Below, piece by piece: positions 1 to 7,853 of a stretch of DNA of 64,000 nt. The stretch lies in contig CALBZE010000097.1 in NCBI GenBank assembly GCA_937889645.1, positions 62,001-126,000 of the forward strand, in the 5' to 3' direction. The notes under the pieces were generated by a model. That model did no database searches. It had not been told where the DNA came from and was given only the letters and a program-made list of their open reading frames with translations. A program made the position numbers and the translations under genes. The number at the start of each line of letters is the position of its first letter. The first letter of the stretch is position 1. The DNA comes from an uncultured bacterium (GTDB taxonomy: Bacteria > Gemmatimonadota > Gemmatimonadetes > Longimicrobiales > RSA9).

Positions 1-281
1 CGCGCGAAGCGCTCCGTGTCGACCTCGGCGTAGTACTCCGGCTCCAGTGTCACGTTGCGGGGATCCATTTGCAGGAGCGCGACCCGCGTCGTCGGCGGGA
101 GCGAGGTCGGGTCGACGTCGCGCAGCCCGGGGTAGTAGAGGTCGGTCAGGATCCGCCGGCACAGCTCGTTGCGGTCACATTCGGGGTTCGACAGCTCCTC
201 GGCGAGCCAGCCCAGCCATCGGTCGTACTCCCGACCCGCTGTTTCCGCGACCGATACCCGCCGGAGAGGGAGGAAAGCCAT
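1..281 (-). CDS. Hypothetical protein, 3' end cut by the window
   Basis: An open frame runs from an ATG at 281 off the left edge (93 codons visible). The product starts MAFLPLRRVSVAETAGREYD and has an acidic, Trp/Tyr-rich composition without Gly-Ala-Arg runs, so it reads like a real protein rather than a high-GC shadow frame. No signal peptide or membrane segment is visible and I do not recognise the family. A convincing minus-strand promoter lies about 70 bases upstream (349-378), which supports the start and direction. The gene is divergent from the small gene at 473. Confidence 0.6.
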   Translation of the reverse strand, partial: MAFLPLRRVSVAETAGREYDRWLGWLAEELSNPECDRNELCRRILTDLYYPGLRDVDPTSLPPTTRVALLQMDPRNVTLEPEYYAEVDTERFA

Positions 282-348
282 CACGTACCCTTCTGTCCAC
301 CGCACTCGCCGTTCATGGGCCACTGGCGCCGGCCCGGTTGGGAGGTGG

Positions 349-378
349 AAGGTAGGCGATCGATCGCGCGGGTGTCAA
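349..378 (-). promoter_or_regulatory. Sigma70-type promoter for the leftmost minus-strand gene
   Basis: Read on the minus strand: TTGACA (378-373), an 18-base spacer, then TACCTT (354-349). Transcription would start near 342 and give a leader of about 60 bases before the ATG at 281. Confidence 0.55.
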
Positions 379-472
379 CGCGACCGGTCGTCCGCGGACG
401 AGGGTATTGATCGGGAACCGGCGGCGTTATCTTTCCGTAGTGGCAGCATCACACGCCAGCTCGAGGACGACC

Positions 473-877
473 ATGCACGACGTTATGCGCAAGCGCCTGA
501 TGCGCAAGCTCGAGGCGCTCCCGGACGAGCAGCTCTATCAGGTGCTGGATTTCATCGAGTTCCTGGAGGCGAAGTACGCGCCGGGACGGGCGCCGGAGCC
601 GAGCGGGCTGCAAAGGTTCGCCGAGCGGCTCGAGGACCGCATGCGCCTGCGGGAGGTGGCGCCCAAGGCGCTCAGCGGCACGATGAAGCTGATCGGTACG
701 GCCAGCCGGTTCGTGAACACCCTGGCCGAAGCGGGGCAGGGCGTCGTCGAAGGGCTGAAGCCATCGGCATCGGCGAAGCGCGAGGCGGACCGCGCGGCGG
801 GCCCGGAAGCGCGCGCATCGCGTCCCGCCGAGGAGCCCGATGGCGGCACCGCCCGGGCCGCAGCCGGAACGGAGTAG
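473..877 (+). CDS. Small hypothetical protein with an N-terminal DUF2281-like helix
   Basis: 134 aa. The ATG at 473 is preceded by GAGG at 463-466, a normal Shine-Dalgarno spacing; an upstream in-frame start exists but has no such site. The N-terminal 40 residues are an acidic/amphipathic helix with EQLYQVLDFIEFLEAKY, which resembles the short motif of DUF2281-type antitoxin-like proteins (resemblance only). The rest is a charged helix and an Ala/Glu/Arg-rich tail. No membrane segment is seen. The stop at 875-877 is one base from the ATG of the DUF1232 gene, so the two are probably co-transcribed. Function unknown. Confidence 0.6.
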   Translation: MHDVMRKRLMRKLEALPDEQLYQVLDFIEFLEAKYAPGRAPEPSGLQRFAERLEDRMRLREVAPKALSGTMKLIGTASRFVNTLAEAGQGVVEGLKPSASAKREADRAAGPEARASRPAEEPDGGTARAAAGTE

Positions 878-878
878 C

Positions 879-1280
879 ATGGCGGCAAACGATCGCGGGG
901 CCCGTCGCGGCGCGCGGGCCGCGGTGGCCGCACTGATCGCGCGCATCCCCAGCTTCGTCCGGCTGCTCTTCCGCCTCATGCGCGACCGGCGCGTCTCGTT
1001 TCTCGACAAGGCGCTCGTCGTCGCGACGATCGTGTACGTCATCGTCCCGGTCGACATGCTCCCCGACTTCCTCGGCTTCATGGGCCTCGTCGACGACCTC
1101 TACCTGCTCGCGCTCGTCTTCGACCGGCTCCTGATCCGAGCCGGCCCCGAGATCGTCCACGAGCACTGGGACGGCGACCCGGAGACGCTGCGCCTCCTCG
1201 TCGACGGCCTGGAAGAGATCGGCAGTCTCGTTCCGGCACCCGTGAGACGCCTGCTTCGGGGGAGGGTGGGAGCCGGCTGA
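879..1280 (+). CDS. DUF1232 (YkvA-like) membrane-associated protein
   Basis: 133 aa. The ATG at 879 follows GGAG at 871-874; an in-frame ATG at 840 would overlap the upstream gene and is less likely. Residues about 40-75 hold the DUF1232 signature: DKALVVATIVYVIVPVD, then MLPDFLGFMGLVDD. The family is short and widespread with one hydrophobic hairpin, and its biochemical role is not established. The stop of the 473 gene lies immediately upstream, suggesting a two-gene unit. Confidence is high for the family and low for function. Confidence 0.8.
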   Translation: MAANDRGARRGARAAVAALIARIPSFVRLLFRLMRDRRVSFLDKALVVATIVYVIVPVDMLPDFLGFMGLVDDLYLLALVFDRLLIRAGPEIVHEHWDGDPETLRLLVDGLEEIGSLVPAPVRRLLRGRVGAG

Positions 1281-1297
1281 GGTCGGTCCGGCCGCGC

Positions 1298-1326
1298 TTG
1301 ACGCGAAGCGCCCGCCGGGCTATCAT
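1298..1326 (+). promoter_or_regulatory. Sigma70-type promoter of guaB
   Basis: TTGACG (1298-1303), exactly 17 bases, then TATCAT (1321-1326). The predicted start near 1333 leaves a leader of about 105 bases that contains the large hairpin at 1367-1416. Confidence 0.65.
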
Positions 1327-1366
1327 TCACCATGGGACATTTGGTCGTACATAGGATCGGACATTC

Positions 1367-1416
1367 GACGCCCGCGGGGAGTGGTGCGCACAGACGCACG
1401 CGCCCCCGCGGGCGTC
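1367..1416 (+). promoter_or_regulatory. Long stem-loop in the guaB leader
   Basis: GACGCCCGCGGGG (1367-1379) pairs perfectly with CCCCGCGGGCGTC (1404-1416). The loop holds a second short complement (GTGCG / CGCAC), which would extend the structure. There is no T-run after it, so it is not a standard terminator. It ends about 22 bases before the guaB ATG and could influence translation or attenuation. No known riboswitch class was recognised. Confidence 0.5.
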
Positions 1417-1438
1417 GCGCATATTGGGCGGGGGCCGT

Positions 1439-2914
1439 ATGATCGATCATGAACGCCACCCTCGATTCGTCGGCGAGGGTCTCACGTTCGACGATGTCTT
1501 GCTGGTGCCGGATTACTCGGAGGTGCACCCGCGCGACACCCGGGTCGAGACGAAGCTGACCGAGGCGATCGTGCTGCCGATTCCGCTCGTGTCCGCCGCG
1601 ATGGACACCGTGACGGAGTCGCGGATGGCGATCGCGATGGCTCGCGAGGGCGGGATCGGGATCATCCACAAGAACATGTCGATCGACCGGCAGGTCGCGG
1701 AGGTGGATCGGGTCAAGCGCTCCGAGAGCGGGATGATCCTCAACCCGATCACGCTCGGCCCGGACAAGCCGGTGCGGGCGGCGCACAAGCTGATGGAGCA
1801 GTTCTCGATCAGCGGCGTGCCGATCGTGGACGACGACGGCCGCCTGGTCGGGATCGTGACCAACCGGGATCTCCAATTCGAGACGAACCTGGACCGCCCG
1901 GTCCGGGAGCTGATGACGAGCGAGGGGCTGGTCACGGCGCCTGTCGGCACGTCGCTCGACGAGGCCGAACGGATCCTGCACGAGAACCGGATCGAGAAGC
2001 TCCCGGTCGTGGACGAAGCCGGCCGGCTGCGCGGCCTGATCACGGTCAAGGACATCTTCAAGCGGCGGCAGTACCCGAACGCGTGCAAGGACGAGCACGG
2101 CCGGCTGCGCGTGGGCGCGGCGGTCGGCACGTCGGAGCGGGATCTGGACCGCGCGGCCGAGCTGCTCGCCGCGGGGTGCGACGTCCTCGTGATCGACACT
2201 GCGCACGGGCACTCGGCCGGCGTGCTCAACGCCCTCGCGCGGATGCGTGAGCGTTTCCCCGAGGCGCAGATCATCGCCGGGAACGTGGCGACGGCCGAAG
2301 GCGCGAGGGCGCTGGTCGAACGCGGCGCGAGCGCCGTCAAGGTCGGGATCGGGCCGGGGAGCATCTGCACGACTCGCGTCGTGACCGGCGTCGGCGTCCC
2401 GCAGCTGTCGGCCGTCATGGAGGCGGTGCGGGGGGTGGAAGGGCGAGTCCCGGTCATCGCCGATGGCGGGATCCGTTTCTCCGGCGACCTGGTCAAGGCG
2501 CTGGCCGCGGGCGCGCACGCCGCGATGATGGGGTCGCTCCTGGCCGGGACCGAGGAGAGTCCGGGCGAGAGCTTCCTCCTCGAGGGACGTCGCTACAAGA
2601 CGGTACGCGGGATGGGCTCGCTCTCCGCGATGGAAGACGGCTCCGCGGATCGCTACTTCCAGGAAGGCGTCACGGAGGCCCGCAAGTTCGTGCCCGAAGG
2701 GATCGAAGGGCGCGTTCCTTACAAGGGCCCGGTCTCCGACGTGATCTACCAGCTCGTGGGCGGGCTGCGCAGCGGGATGGGCTACTGCGGGTGCCCGGAC
2801 CTCGAAACGCTGCGCACCAAGGCGCGTTTCGTCCGGATCACGGGCGGCGGGCTGCGCGAGTCGCACCCGCACAACGTGACGATCACGCGCGAGGCGCCGA
2901 ACTATCACATGTAA
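1439..2914 (+). CDS. guaB: IMP dehydrogenase
   Basis: 491 aa, the normal length. It catalyses NAD-dependent oxidation of IMP to XMP, the committed step of guanine nucleotide synthesis, in the cytosol. Visible features in order are the N-terminal barrel strand LTFDDVLLVPDYSEV, two CBS domains (roughly residues 95-210), and the barrel core with DTAHGHS and GNVATAEGA. The catalytic loop is GPGSICTTRVVTGVG with the active-site Cys, followed by the IMP-binding GGIRFSGD and the flap region with EGVEGRVPYKG-like sequence. The ATG at 1439 is chosen because a G-rich ribosome site (GGGCGGGGG) precedes it; an in-frame TTG at 1424 is possible. It is probably monocistronic, behind its own promoter and leader hairpin. 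Confidence 0.97.
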   Translation: MIDHERHPRFVGEGLTFDDVLLVPDYSEVHPRDTRVETKLTEAIVLPIPLVSAAMDTVTESRMAIAMAREGGIGIIHKNMSIDRQVAEVDRVKRSESGMILNPITLGPDKPVRAAHKLMEQFSISGVPIVDDDGRLVGIVTNRDLQFETNLDRPVRELMTSEGLVTAPVGTSLDEAERILHENRIEKLPVVDEAGRLRGLITVKDIFKRRQYPNACKDEHGRLRVGAAVGTSERDLDRAAELLAAGCDVLVIDTAHGHSAGVLNALARMRERFPEAQIIAGNVATAEGARALVERGASAVKVGIGPGSICTTRVVTGVGVPQLSAVMEAVRGVEGRVPVIADGGIRFSGDLVKALAAGAHAAMMGSLLAGTEESPGESFLLEGRRYKTVRGMGSLSAMEDGSADRYFQEGVTEARKFVPEGIEGRVPYKGPVSDVIYQLVGGLRSGMGYCGCPDLETLRTKARFVRITGGGLRESHPHNVTITREAPNYHM

Positions 2915-2946
2915 GGCACCCGTCGGCGAGTCCGACGTTCATGGTG

Positions 2947-2976
2947 GCGGCGGCGTGCCGGAAGGTGCGCCGCCGC
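2947..2976 (+). terminator. Possible guaB terminator hairpin
   Basis: GCGGCGGCG (2947-2955) pairs with CGCCGCCGC (2968-2976) across a 12-base loop, 32 bases after the guaB stop. The following bases (TTCGCTTGG) are only weakly T-rich, so termination strength is uncertain. Confidence 0.4.
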
Positions 2977-3109
2977 TTCGCTTGGCGGCGACCCTTGGAC
3001 GACTCTCCGGCGACTCCTGGTAGTCGCTGTGGGCCCCGGGGAGGGCACGGACCTTGCCTCGGTCCGCTGTACCTCCGAACCGCCGACCACGGAACCGACG
3101 AACGCGGCC

Positions 3110-4234
3110 ATGATCTCGAGGCAGGACATTCTCCGGCTGCTCCATCGCCCCGACGGCCAGTTGCCCGTCCTCTCGGTCTTCCTCGACATGTCGGTCAACG
3201 AAGTGAACCAGCGGACGTACCGCCTGTTCCTGGACAAGGAGCTCGCGCGTCACGCCGAGCTCGACAGCGATCGCGAGGGACACCATCGGGAGGCGCTGGG
3301 TGCCGCGTTCGAGCGGGTACGGCAGTGGTTGGAGGACGGCTTCGATCGCGCGAACCGCGGCGTGGCCGTCTACACCGAAATCGGAGGCGATTGGCTCGAG
3401 GCGCTGCAGTTTCCGGTTCCTGTTCGGAACCGCGTCGTCATCTCGACCTGTCCGATCATCGGGCCGGTCGCCCAGGTCGTGGAACAACACCGCAGTTACG
3501 GGATCCTCGTCGTGGATCGGGAGCACCTGAGGCTCATTCACGCCTATCTCGGCGAGGCGCTTTCCGAGCACGAGACCACCACCGAGCCGTATCCGACTCC
3601 GCACGACACCCGTGCGGGCGGCGAGGAAGCGAAGGATCGGCAGAAGCGGAAAGCCGAGGAGGTTCGACACTTCTTCAAGGAATTCGCGCAGGAGGCCGTG
3701 GAGTTCGATCGACGCTACCGGCCGGACGACCTGGTTCTGCTGGGCACCCGGGAGAATGTGACGTACTTCATGGAGTTCCTTCCCCAGCAACTCAGGGAGA
3801 AGGTAGTGCACACGGACAACGCCCCGATCCACGAACCGACGCCTGCCATCCTCGAGCGCCTGGCGCCGTTCTTCCACGCCCAGGGCGAATCCCGTGAGAC
3901 CTCGACCGTGGACCTTCTGCGCGACCGATACACGAACCGGCACCTGGCGGTCGCCGGCTTCCCCGACACCCTCGAGCAACTCCAGGAGGGAAAGGTCGAC
4001 ACCCTGGTCCTCGCCAGGGACATCGAGCGGCCGGGGGCCCATTGCGGCCGGTGCGGGTTCTACCTGGACCGGCACGACGGCGCATGCCCGTATTGCGGCG
4101 GCAAGCTCGACGACAGCATCGATCTCGTCGAGGCGATGATCCGCATCGCCGAGGAGCAGGAGGTCCGGCTCGAATTCGTCGCTCCCGAGGCCGTGACCGA
4201 CCTCCATGGGGTGGGCGCGCTGCTCAAGTTCTGA
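3110..4234 (+). CDS. Bacterial eRF1-like (baeRF family) protein with GGE in place of GGQ
   Basis: 374 aa. The layout matches the bacterial archaeo-eukaryotic release-factor-like families: an N-terminal domain (about 1-130), a central domain with RAGGEEAKDRQKRKAEE (R168 onward), then an eRF1 domain-3-like C-terminus. The C-terminus has a zinc ribbon (CGRCG ... CPYCGG, about residues 312-333) and ends GVGALLKF. In classical eRF1 the central loop carries GGQ, whose Gln promotes peptidyl-tRNA hydrolysis. Here positions 170-172 read GGE, so canonical hydrolysis may be altered. The likely role is ribosome rescue or tRNA processing (inference). The ATG at 3110 is preferred over a GTG at 3029 because the domain begins there. 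The next gene has its own promoter at 4251. Confidence 0.75.
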   Translation: MISRQDILRLLHRPDGQLPVLSVFLDMSVNEVNQRTYRLFLDKELARHAELDSDREGHHREALGAAFERVRQWLEDGFDRANRGVAVYTEIGGDWLEALQFPVPVRNRVVISTCPIIGPVAQVVEQHRSYGILVVDREHLRLIHAYLGEALSEHETTTEPYPTPHDTRAGGEEAKDRQKRKAEEVRHFFKEFAQEAVEFDRRYRPDDLVLLGTRENVTYFMEFLPQQLREKVVHTDNAPIHEPTPAILERLAPFFHAQGESRETSTVDLLRDRYTNRHLAVAGFPDTLEQLQEGKVDTLVLARDIERPGAHCGRCGFYLDRHDGACPYCGGKLDDSIDLVEAMIRIAEEQEVRLEFVAPEAVTDLHGVGALLKF

Positions 4235-4250
4235 CTCCACAGCAAGTTCC

Positions 4251-4280
4251 TTGACAACCGGCCGCCGCGCCCGATAGAAT
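4251..4280 (+). promoter_or_regulatory. Sigma70-type promoter
   Basis: TTGACA (4251-4256), 18-base spacer, TAGAAT (4275-4280). It drives the unknown gene at 4340, with a start near 4287. Confidence 0.65.
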
Positions 4281-4339
4281 AGCGTGCCCGTCTGTGTTCT
4301 CTCCCGGATGTGCCCTCCTCTAAACGGAGTACAGGCGTC

Positions 4340-4975
4340 GTGGCTGGAACGTCGACCCTGGATAAGAAGGCCAGCGCACTGCTTTGCGAGCGCCTGGAAG
4401 CCGTCGACGGCGTGGTCCGCGCCATCGTCGACGACAACACCGACGTCCTCTGGTTGATCGCTCGGCCGGGTTACGAACAGAAGCCGCTCGAGGCCGCGGC
4501 GGTGGAGGTCATACGCGCGATCGGACTCGATGCCTCCGCGGTTCAGCTCCGGGTCGCCGTTCACCCGGACAGCGGCGTCCGCCGCCGCGTCCGGTTCGAG
4601 AAGCTTGAGCGCACCTTCGATACCTACGGTACGTGCCGGGTCAAGGTCACGCTCGAGTGGATGGACCGCTACTTCACCGGCGAGGCGTCGGGAGAGACAG
4701 GGATCGGGATCGAACTCCGGACCGCCGCCGCGGCCGCGCTCTCGGCGGTCAACGCCGTGCTCGGCGGAGAGAAAGGCTTCCGCCTGATCGGTGTCAAGTC
4801 GATGCGCGCGTTCGACACGGACATGGTCGTGGTCTCGATCCAGTGCGAAGGCGTCGAGCCGCGGCATTGCGTCGGCGCGGTCATGGCCGACCCGGATCCC
4901 CTCCACGGCGCCGCGCGCGCCGTCCTCCACGCCCTCAACCGGATGATCGGCAACTTCCTCCTGACGCCCGACTGA
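4340..4975 (+). CDS. Unknown two-domain protein, paralogue of the gene at 34454-35182
   Basis: 211 aa. The GTG at 4340 follows GGAG at 4326-4329; a GTG at 4310 is the alternative. The N-terminal 75 residues look like a small alpha/beta domain (VVRAIVDDNTDVLWLIARPG). The C-terminal 120 residues have alternating strands and an Ala-rich helix: KVTLEWMDRYFTGEASG, AAAAALSAVNAVLGG, DMVVVSIQCEGVEPRH and a final ALNRMIGNFL. The same order and several of the same residues occur in the protein at 34454-35182 of this window, so the two form a small paralogous family. No catalytic motif or signal peptide is seen. The Gly-rich/Ala-helix segment faintly recalls the LeuA regulatory domain; I would not annotate on that. 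It is expressed from its own promoter at 4251-4280. Confidence 0.7.
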   Translation: MAGTSTLDKKASALLCERLEAVDGVVRAIVDDNTDVLWLIARPGYEQKPLEAAAVEVIRAIGLDASAVQLRVAVHPDSGVRRRVRFEKLERTFDTYGTCRVKVTLEWMDRYFTGEASGETGIGIELRTAAAAALSAVNAVLGGEKGFRLIGVKSMRAFDTDMVVVSIQCEGVEPRHCVGAVMADPDPLHGAARAVLHALNRMIGNFLLTPD

Positions 4976-5203
4976 GGAAACGGGTCGCGACGCGTCCGCC
5001 AGGTGGAGTTCCGGCCGATCGCCCCCGTCGTCGCCGCGAAGGAGGTCTCACGCGAAGCCGGCGAGCGTATCGAATCGTGTGCCCGGTCGCATCGAGGTCC
5101 GCGCCCCCAGGAACATGTGTTTATGGGGGACGTATGACCTCGCGAAACCGGCCTCGGACAATACACGAGGCCGCGGCGGTCACAACCGAGAAATGGACGA
5201 CGC

Positions 5204-6565
5204 ATGCAGTTGATGCGGTACGCCCGCGCGGGTGTAGGGGGCGCAGTCCTGGTCTCCGGGGCGTTCCTGACCGGACGGGCCGCGATCGAACGTAGCGCGG
5301 TCGAGCCAACGCCGGTGGAGGAGGTGATCGAGGCGGCGGCGCTGGCGCCGGAGTCGGAGTCGCAATCGAGTCCCGGCGGTGGCTGGACGGCGTCGCCGGA
5401 CTGGGACATCACGCCGGCGAAGAACGAGCGAGTCGAGTACTGGATCCGCTTCCTGCAGGGCCGCAACCGGGACCGGACGAGGCTCTGGCTGGAGCGGCTC
5501 GGGAGGTACGGCCCGCACATCCGGGCGCAGCTGCGGGCGCGGGGGATGCCCGAAGACCTTGTGTACCTGGCGCTGATCGAGAGCGGGTTCAGTCCGGTGG
5601 CGCGGTCGCACGCGTCGGCGGTGGGGCTGTGGCAGTTCATCGCCGAGACGGGGCGTCGGTACGGGCTCCGGATCGATCGGTACGTGGACGAACGGCGGGA
5701 TCCGATCCGGTCGACGGACGCGGCGCTGGACTACCTGCAGAAGCTGTACAGGCAGTTCGGGAGCTGGTATCTGGCGGCGGCGGCGTACAATTCGGGGGAG
5801 GGCAGGGTGGAGCGCGTGCTTCGCCAGTACGCGGGAGGCCGTCGAGGCGACGATGCGATCTTCTGGAAGATCGACCAGTACTTGCCGCGGGAGACGCGCG
5901 ATTACGTCCCTCTCATGCTGGCCGCTGCGCACATTGCGAAAGACCCCGCGAAGTACGGCTTCGTTGGCCTGAGGTATCAGGAACCGCTCCGCTACGAGAC
6001 GGTGCGGGTCCCGCCGTCGACGTCGCTGGCCGCGGTGGCGAGGGCGTCGGAGGTGAGCGCGGCCGAGGTGCGGGAGCTGAACCCGCACCTGATTCGCGGC
6101 ACGACGCCGCCGGGGCGGTCGTGGGAGGTGCGGGTTCCGGTTGGCCGGCGGGAGGTCTTTGCGCGGAACTTCGGGCGGGTGGCCGAGGAGGACCGGTTGG
6201 CGGCGGTCGAGCCCCCGGTCCGGTCCGCGTCGGCGGTGCACACGGTCCGGCGTGGCGAGACGCTCTCGCACATCGCCCGGCGGTACGGCACGACGGTGAA
6301 CGAGCTGCGCGCCGCGAACGGATGGGTGAATCCGCGGCGGCTGCGAGTCGGGCAGCGGCTGCGGATCCCCGGGCAGGATCGCGCGGTGTCGATGTCTGCG
6401 GAGGCTGCGACGCCGACGTGGACGGTGTACCGCGTCCGGAGGGGGGACTCGCTCTGGAAGATCTCGCGCCGGTACGGCGTTACGGTCCGGGAGCTCCAGC
6501 AGTGGAACGGGCTGGGGCGCCAGAGCAAGATCGTCCCCGGGCAGACGCTGCGAATTCGCACCTGA
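5204..6565 (+). CDS. mltD: Membrane-bound lytic transglycosylase, MltD-like, with LysM repeats
   Basis: 453 aa. It cleaves peptidoglycan glycan strands to 1,6-anhydro-muropeptides at the cell wall. The first 30 residues form a signal/anchor (VGGAVLVSGAFLTG). The SLT domain (about 115-230) shows LVYLALIESGFSP with the catalytic Glu, ASAVGLWQFIAETGRRYGL, and AAAYNSGEGRV. Two clear LysM repeats follow (about 345-390, VHTVRRGETLSHIARRYG; about 407-452, VYRVRRGDSLWKISRRYG), with a more divergent LysM-like segment near 265-310. The ATG at 5204 immediately precedes the signal sequence. No promoter was recognised in the 228 bases upstream. Confidence 0.93.
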   Translation: MQLMRYARAGVGGAVLVSGAFLTGRAAIERSAVEPTPVEEVIEAAALAPESESQSSPGGGWTASPDWDITPAKNERVEYWIRFLQGRNRDRTRLWLERLGRYGPHIRAQLRARGMPEDLVYLALIESGFSPVARSHASAVGLWQFIAETGRRYGLRIDRYVDERRDPIRSTDAALDYLQKLYRQFGSWYLAAAAYNSGEGRVERVLRQYAGGRRGDDAIFWKIDQYLPRETRDYVPLMLAAAHIAKDPAKYGFVGLRYQEPLRYETVRVPPSTSLAAVARASEVSAAEVRELNPHLIRGTTPPGRSWEVRVPVGRREVFARNFGRVAEEDRLAAVEPPVRSASAVHTVRRGETLSHIARRYGTTVNELRAANGWVNPRRLRVGQRLRIPGQDRAVSMSAEAATPTWTVYRVRRGDSLWKISRRYGVTVRELQQWNGLGRQSKIVPGQTLRIRT

Positions 6566-6630
6566 GCGCCGTGTGGCGCGGCTCCTGCGTTCCGGACCTG
6601 TGGACCAGGTCGAAGCCGGCGGGGGCGAGC

Positions 6631-6870
6631 ATGCACTGGGTGCGAATCACCAATCCGAAGTACGAGCAATCCCGACGTTTCGCCGGCCGGGTGGGTGAGG
6701 TGGTGGGGTATTGGGGCCCCGAGAACAGCGCCGACGGGCGGGAAGGTTATCTGGTCGAATTCGACGGTGGCGAGATCGTCGGCGTGGCGGAGGACGAGGT
6801 GGAGGCGGTCAGCGCGCCGGAGGAGGGTGAAGAATCACCGGGGTGGAAAAGAAGCGGCGGCGGGTCGTGA
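6631..6870 (+). CDS. Small SH3/KOW-like protein
   Basis: 79 aa, 65 bases after the transglycosylase. An ATG at 6631 follows a purine-rich GGGGGCGAG. The sequence MHWVRITNPKYEQSRRFAG, then VGEVVGYWGPEN and YLVEFDGGEIVGVAEDEVE, looks like one small beta-barrel of the SH3/KOW type with an acidic tail. Composition is balanced and unlike a random high-GC frame. The last codons form one arm of the hairpin at 6853-6882. Function unknown; it could be co-transcribed with mltD. Confidence 0.6.
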   Translation: MHWVRITNPKYEQSRRFAGRVGEVVGYWGPENSADGREGYLVEFDGGEIVGVAEDEVEAVSAPEEGEESPGWKRSGGGS

Positions 6871-6882
6871 CCCGCCGCCGCT
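6853..6882 (-). terminator. Strong hairpin terminator for the minus-strand transglycosylase
   Basis: AGCGGCGGCGGGTC (6853-6866) pairs perfectly with GACCCGCCGCCGCT (6869-6882). On the minus strand the stem is followed by TCTTTTCC, giving a rho-independent layout. It lies about 95 bases past the stop at 6977 and overlaps the 3' end of the convergent small gene. Confidence 0.65.
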
Positions 6883-6976
6883 CGCATGTCCGGGCGTCTC
6901 CAGCCGCTCCCTCCACTGTGCGCCCGCCACCGCTCGCTCGTCCATGCGCCCCACGCATGAGCGAGCGACGAGCTGC

Positions 6977-7660
6977 TCAGTTTGCGCCCAGCACCGCTCG
7001 TGCGTAGCCGTTGGATGGATCGCCGCCCTCACGCACGATCCGGTCGACCGTGCCGGGGCCACGGTTGTAGGCGTGCAGCGCGAGGTGCAGGTCCCCCTCG
7101 TACTTCTCCAAGAGCTGCCTGAGGTAACGGAATCCCAGGCGGAGGTTCGTGTCCCGGTCGAAGAGGTCGCTGTACCCGAGCGTGGGGTCCAGCTCGAAGG
7201 CGGTCCTGGGCATGAGCTGCGCGAGGCCGACGGCGCCCTTCGGGCTCACCGCCCGCTGGAAGAACCCGCTCTCGACACGCACCAGGTTGAAGCCCAGCTC
7301 CGGATCGATCCCCTCGGCCAGGGCGATGTCGTAGATCGATGCGGCCAGGTCCGCCGGAATCCTGAACTTCGACGAGTAGCCCATGACGTTGCTGACGCGA
7401 GCGAGCTCCAGACGAACGAGCTCGAGCTCGCCCCGCCGGGCCTTCAGCTCGGCTTCGGCGTCCGCGAGGCGCCGGCCGACCACCACGTCGGCGATCGGCG
7501 ACCAGGACGCGACTGCCGCGCCCACGCCGAGCAGGAACATCGTGCTACCGAAAAGCGCGACCCTGACGGGTCCACGAATCGCGGCCCACGCCCCGCCGAA
7601 GACGCGACGGAACGCGCCGGTGTTCTCCTGTTCCCACTGCGCAAACGCTGATTGCATCAT
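6977..7660 (-). CDS. Lytic transglycosylase (SLT family), membrane anchored
   Basis: 227 aa. The start is taken as the first of two consecutive ATGs (7660) because AGGAG lies 7 bases upstream; an in-frame start at 7690 lacks this. The order is a short cytoplasmic stretch, one membrane segment (FGSTMFLLGVGAAVASW), a coiled coil (ADAEAELKARRGELELVRLE), then the SLT domain. That domain has LGFNLVRVESGFFQ (catalytic Glu), SPKGAVGLAQLMPRTA and LALHAYNRGPGTVDRI. Substrate and role are as for other goose-lysozyme-type transglycosylases: peptidoglycan turnover in the periplasm. It has a hairpin terminator at 6853-6882 and possibly its own promoter at 7763-7791. Confidence 0.9.
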   Translation of the reverse strand: MMQSAFAQWEQENTGAFRRVFGGAWAAIRGPVRVALFGSTMFLLGVGAAVASWSPIADVVVGRRLADAEAELKARRGELELVRLELARVSNVMGYSSKFRIPADLAASIYDIALAEGIDPELGFNLVRVESGFFQRAVSPKGAVGLAQLMPRTAFELDPTLGYSDLFDRDTNLRLGFRYLRQLLEKYEGDLHLALHAYNRGPGTVDRIVREGGDPSNGYARAVLGAN

Positions 7661-7762
7661 CGTTCTTCTCCTGTCCTCGGCCGGAGCCAACGCCGGCGTC
7701 GTGCCGGGTACGGAGTTGATGCGATTCGATCAGCTACTGGCAATTGGTGTGCCAGGTTCGTT

Positions 7763-7791
7763 GCAATAATCCGGATCTGTCGATCGCTCAA
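7763..7791 (-). promoter_or_regulatory. Possible promoter of the lytic transglycosylase
   Basis: On the minus strand TTGAGC (7791-7786), 17 bases, TATTGC (7768-7763). The -10 hexamer is poor, so this is tentative; read-through from moaC is the alternative. Confidence 0.3.
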
Positions 7792-7853
7792 CACGTTGTC
7801 GTGGCGACCAGACATCACGCGCATCGTCGCGGGTGACCGATTCAGCCATTATG

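Noticed and set aside
407..472. Longer start for the small gene at 473
   Set aside because: The extra 22 codons lack a ribosome site and are not helix-like, while the ATG at 473 has a good one.
1327..1438. Known purine or guanidine riboswitch before guaB
   Set aside because: The leader has one long stem but no recognisable consensus core of these classes.
1100..2908. A long open frame opposite guaB (602 codons)
   Set aside because: It is the antisense shadow of a strongly conserved gene. Its product is arginine/histidine-rich, without recognisable domains; high GC keeps such frames open.
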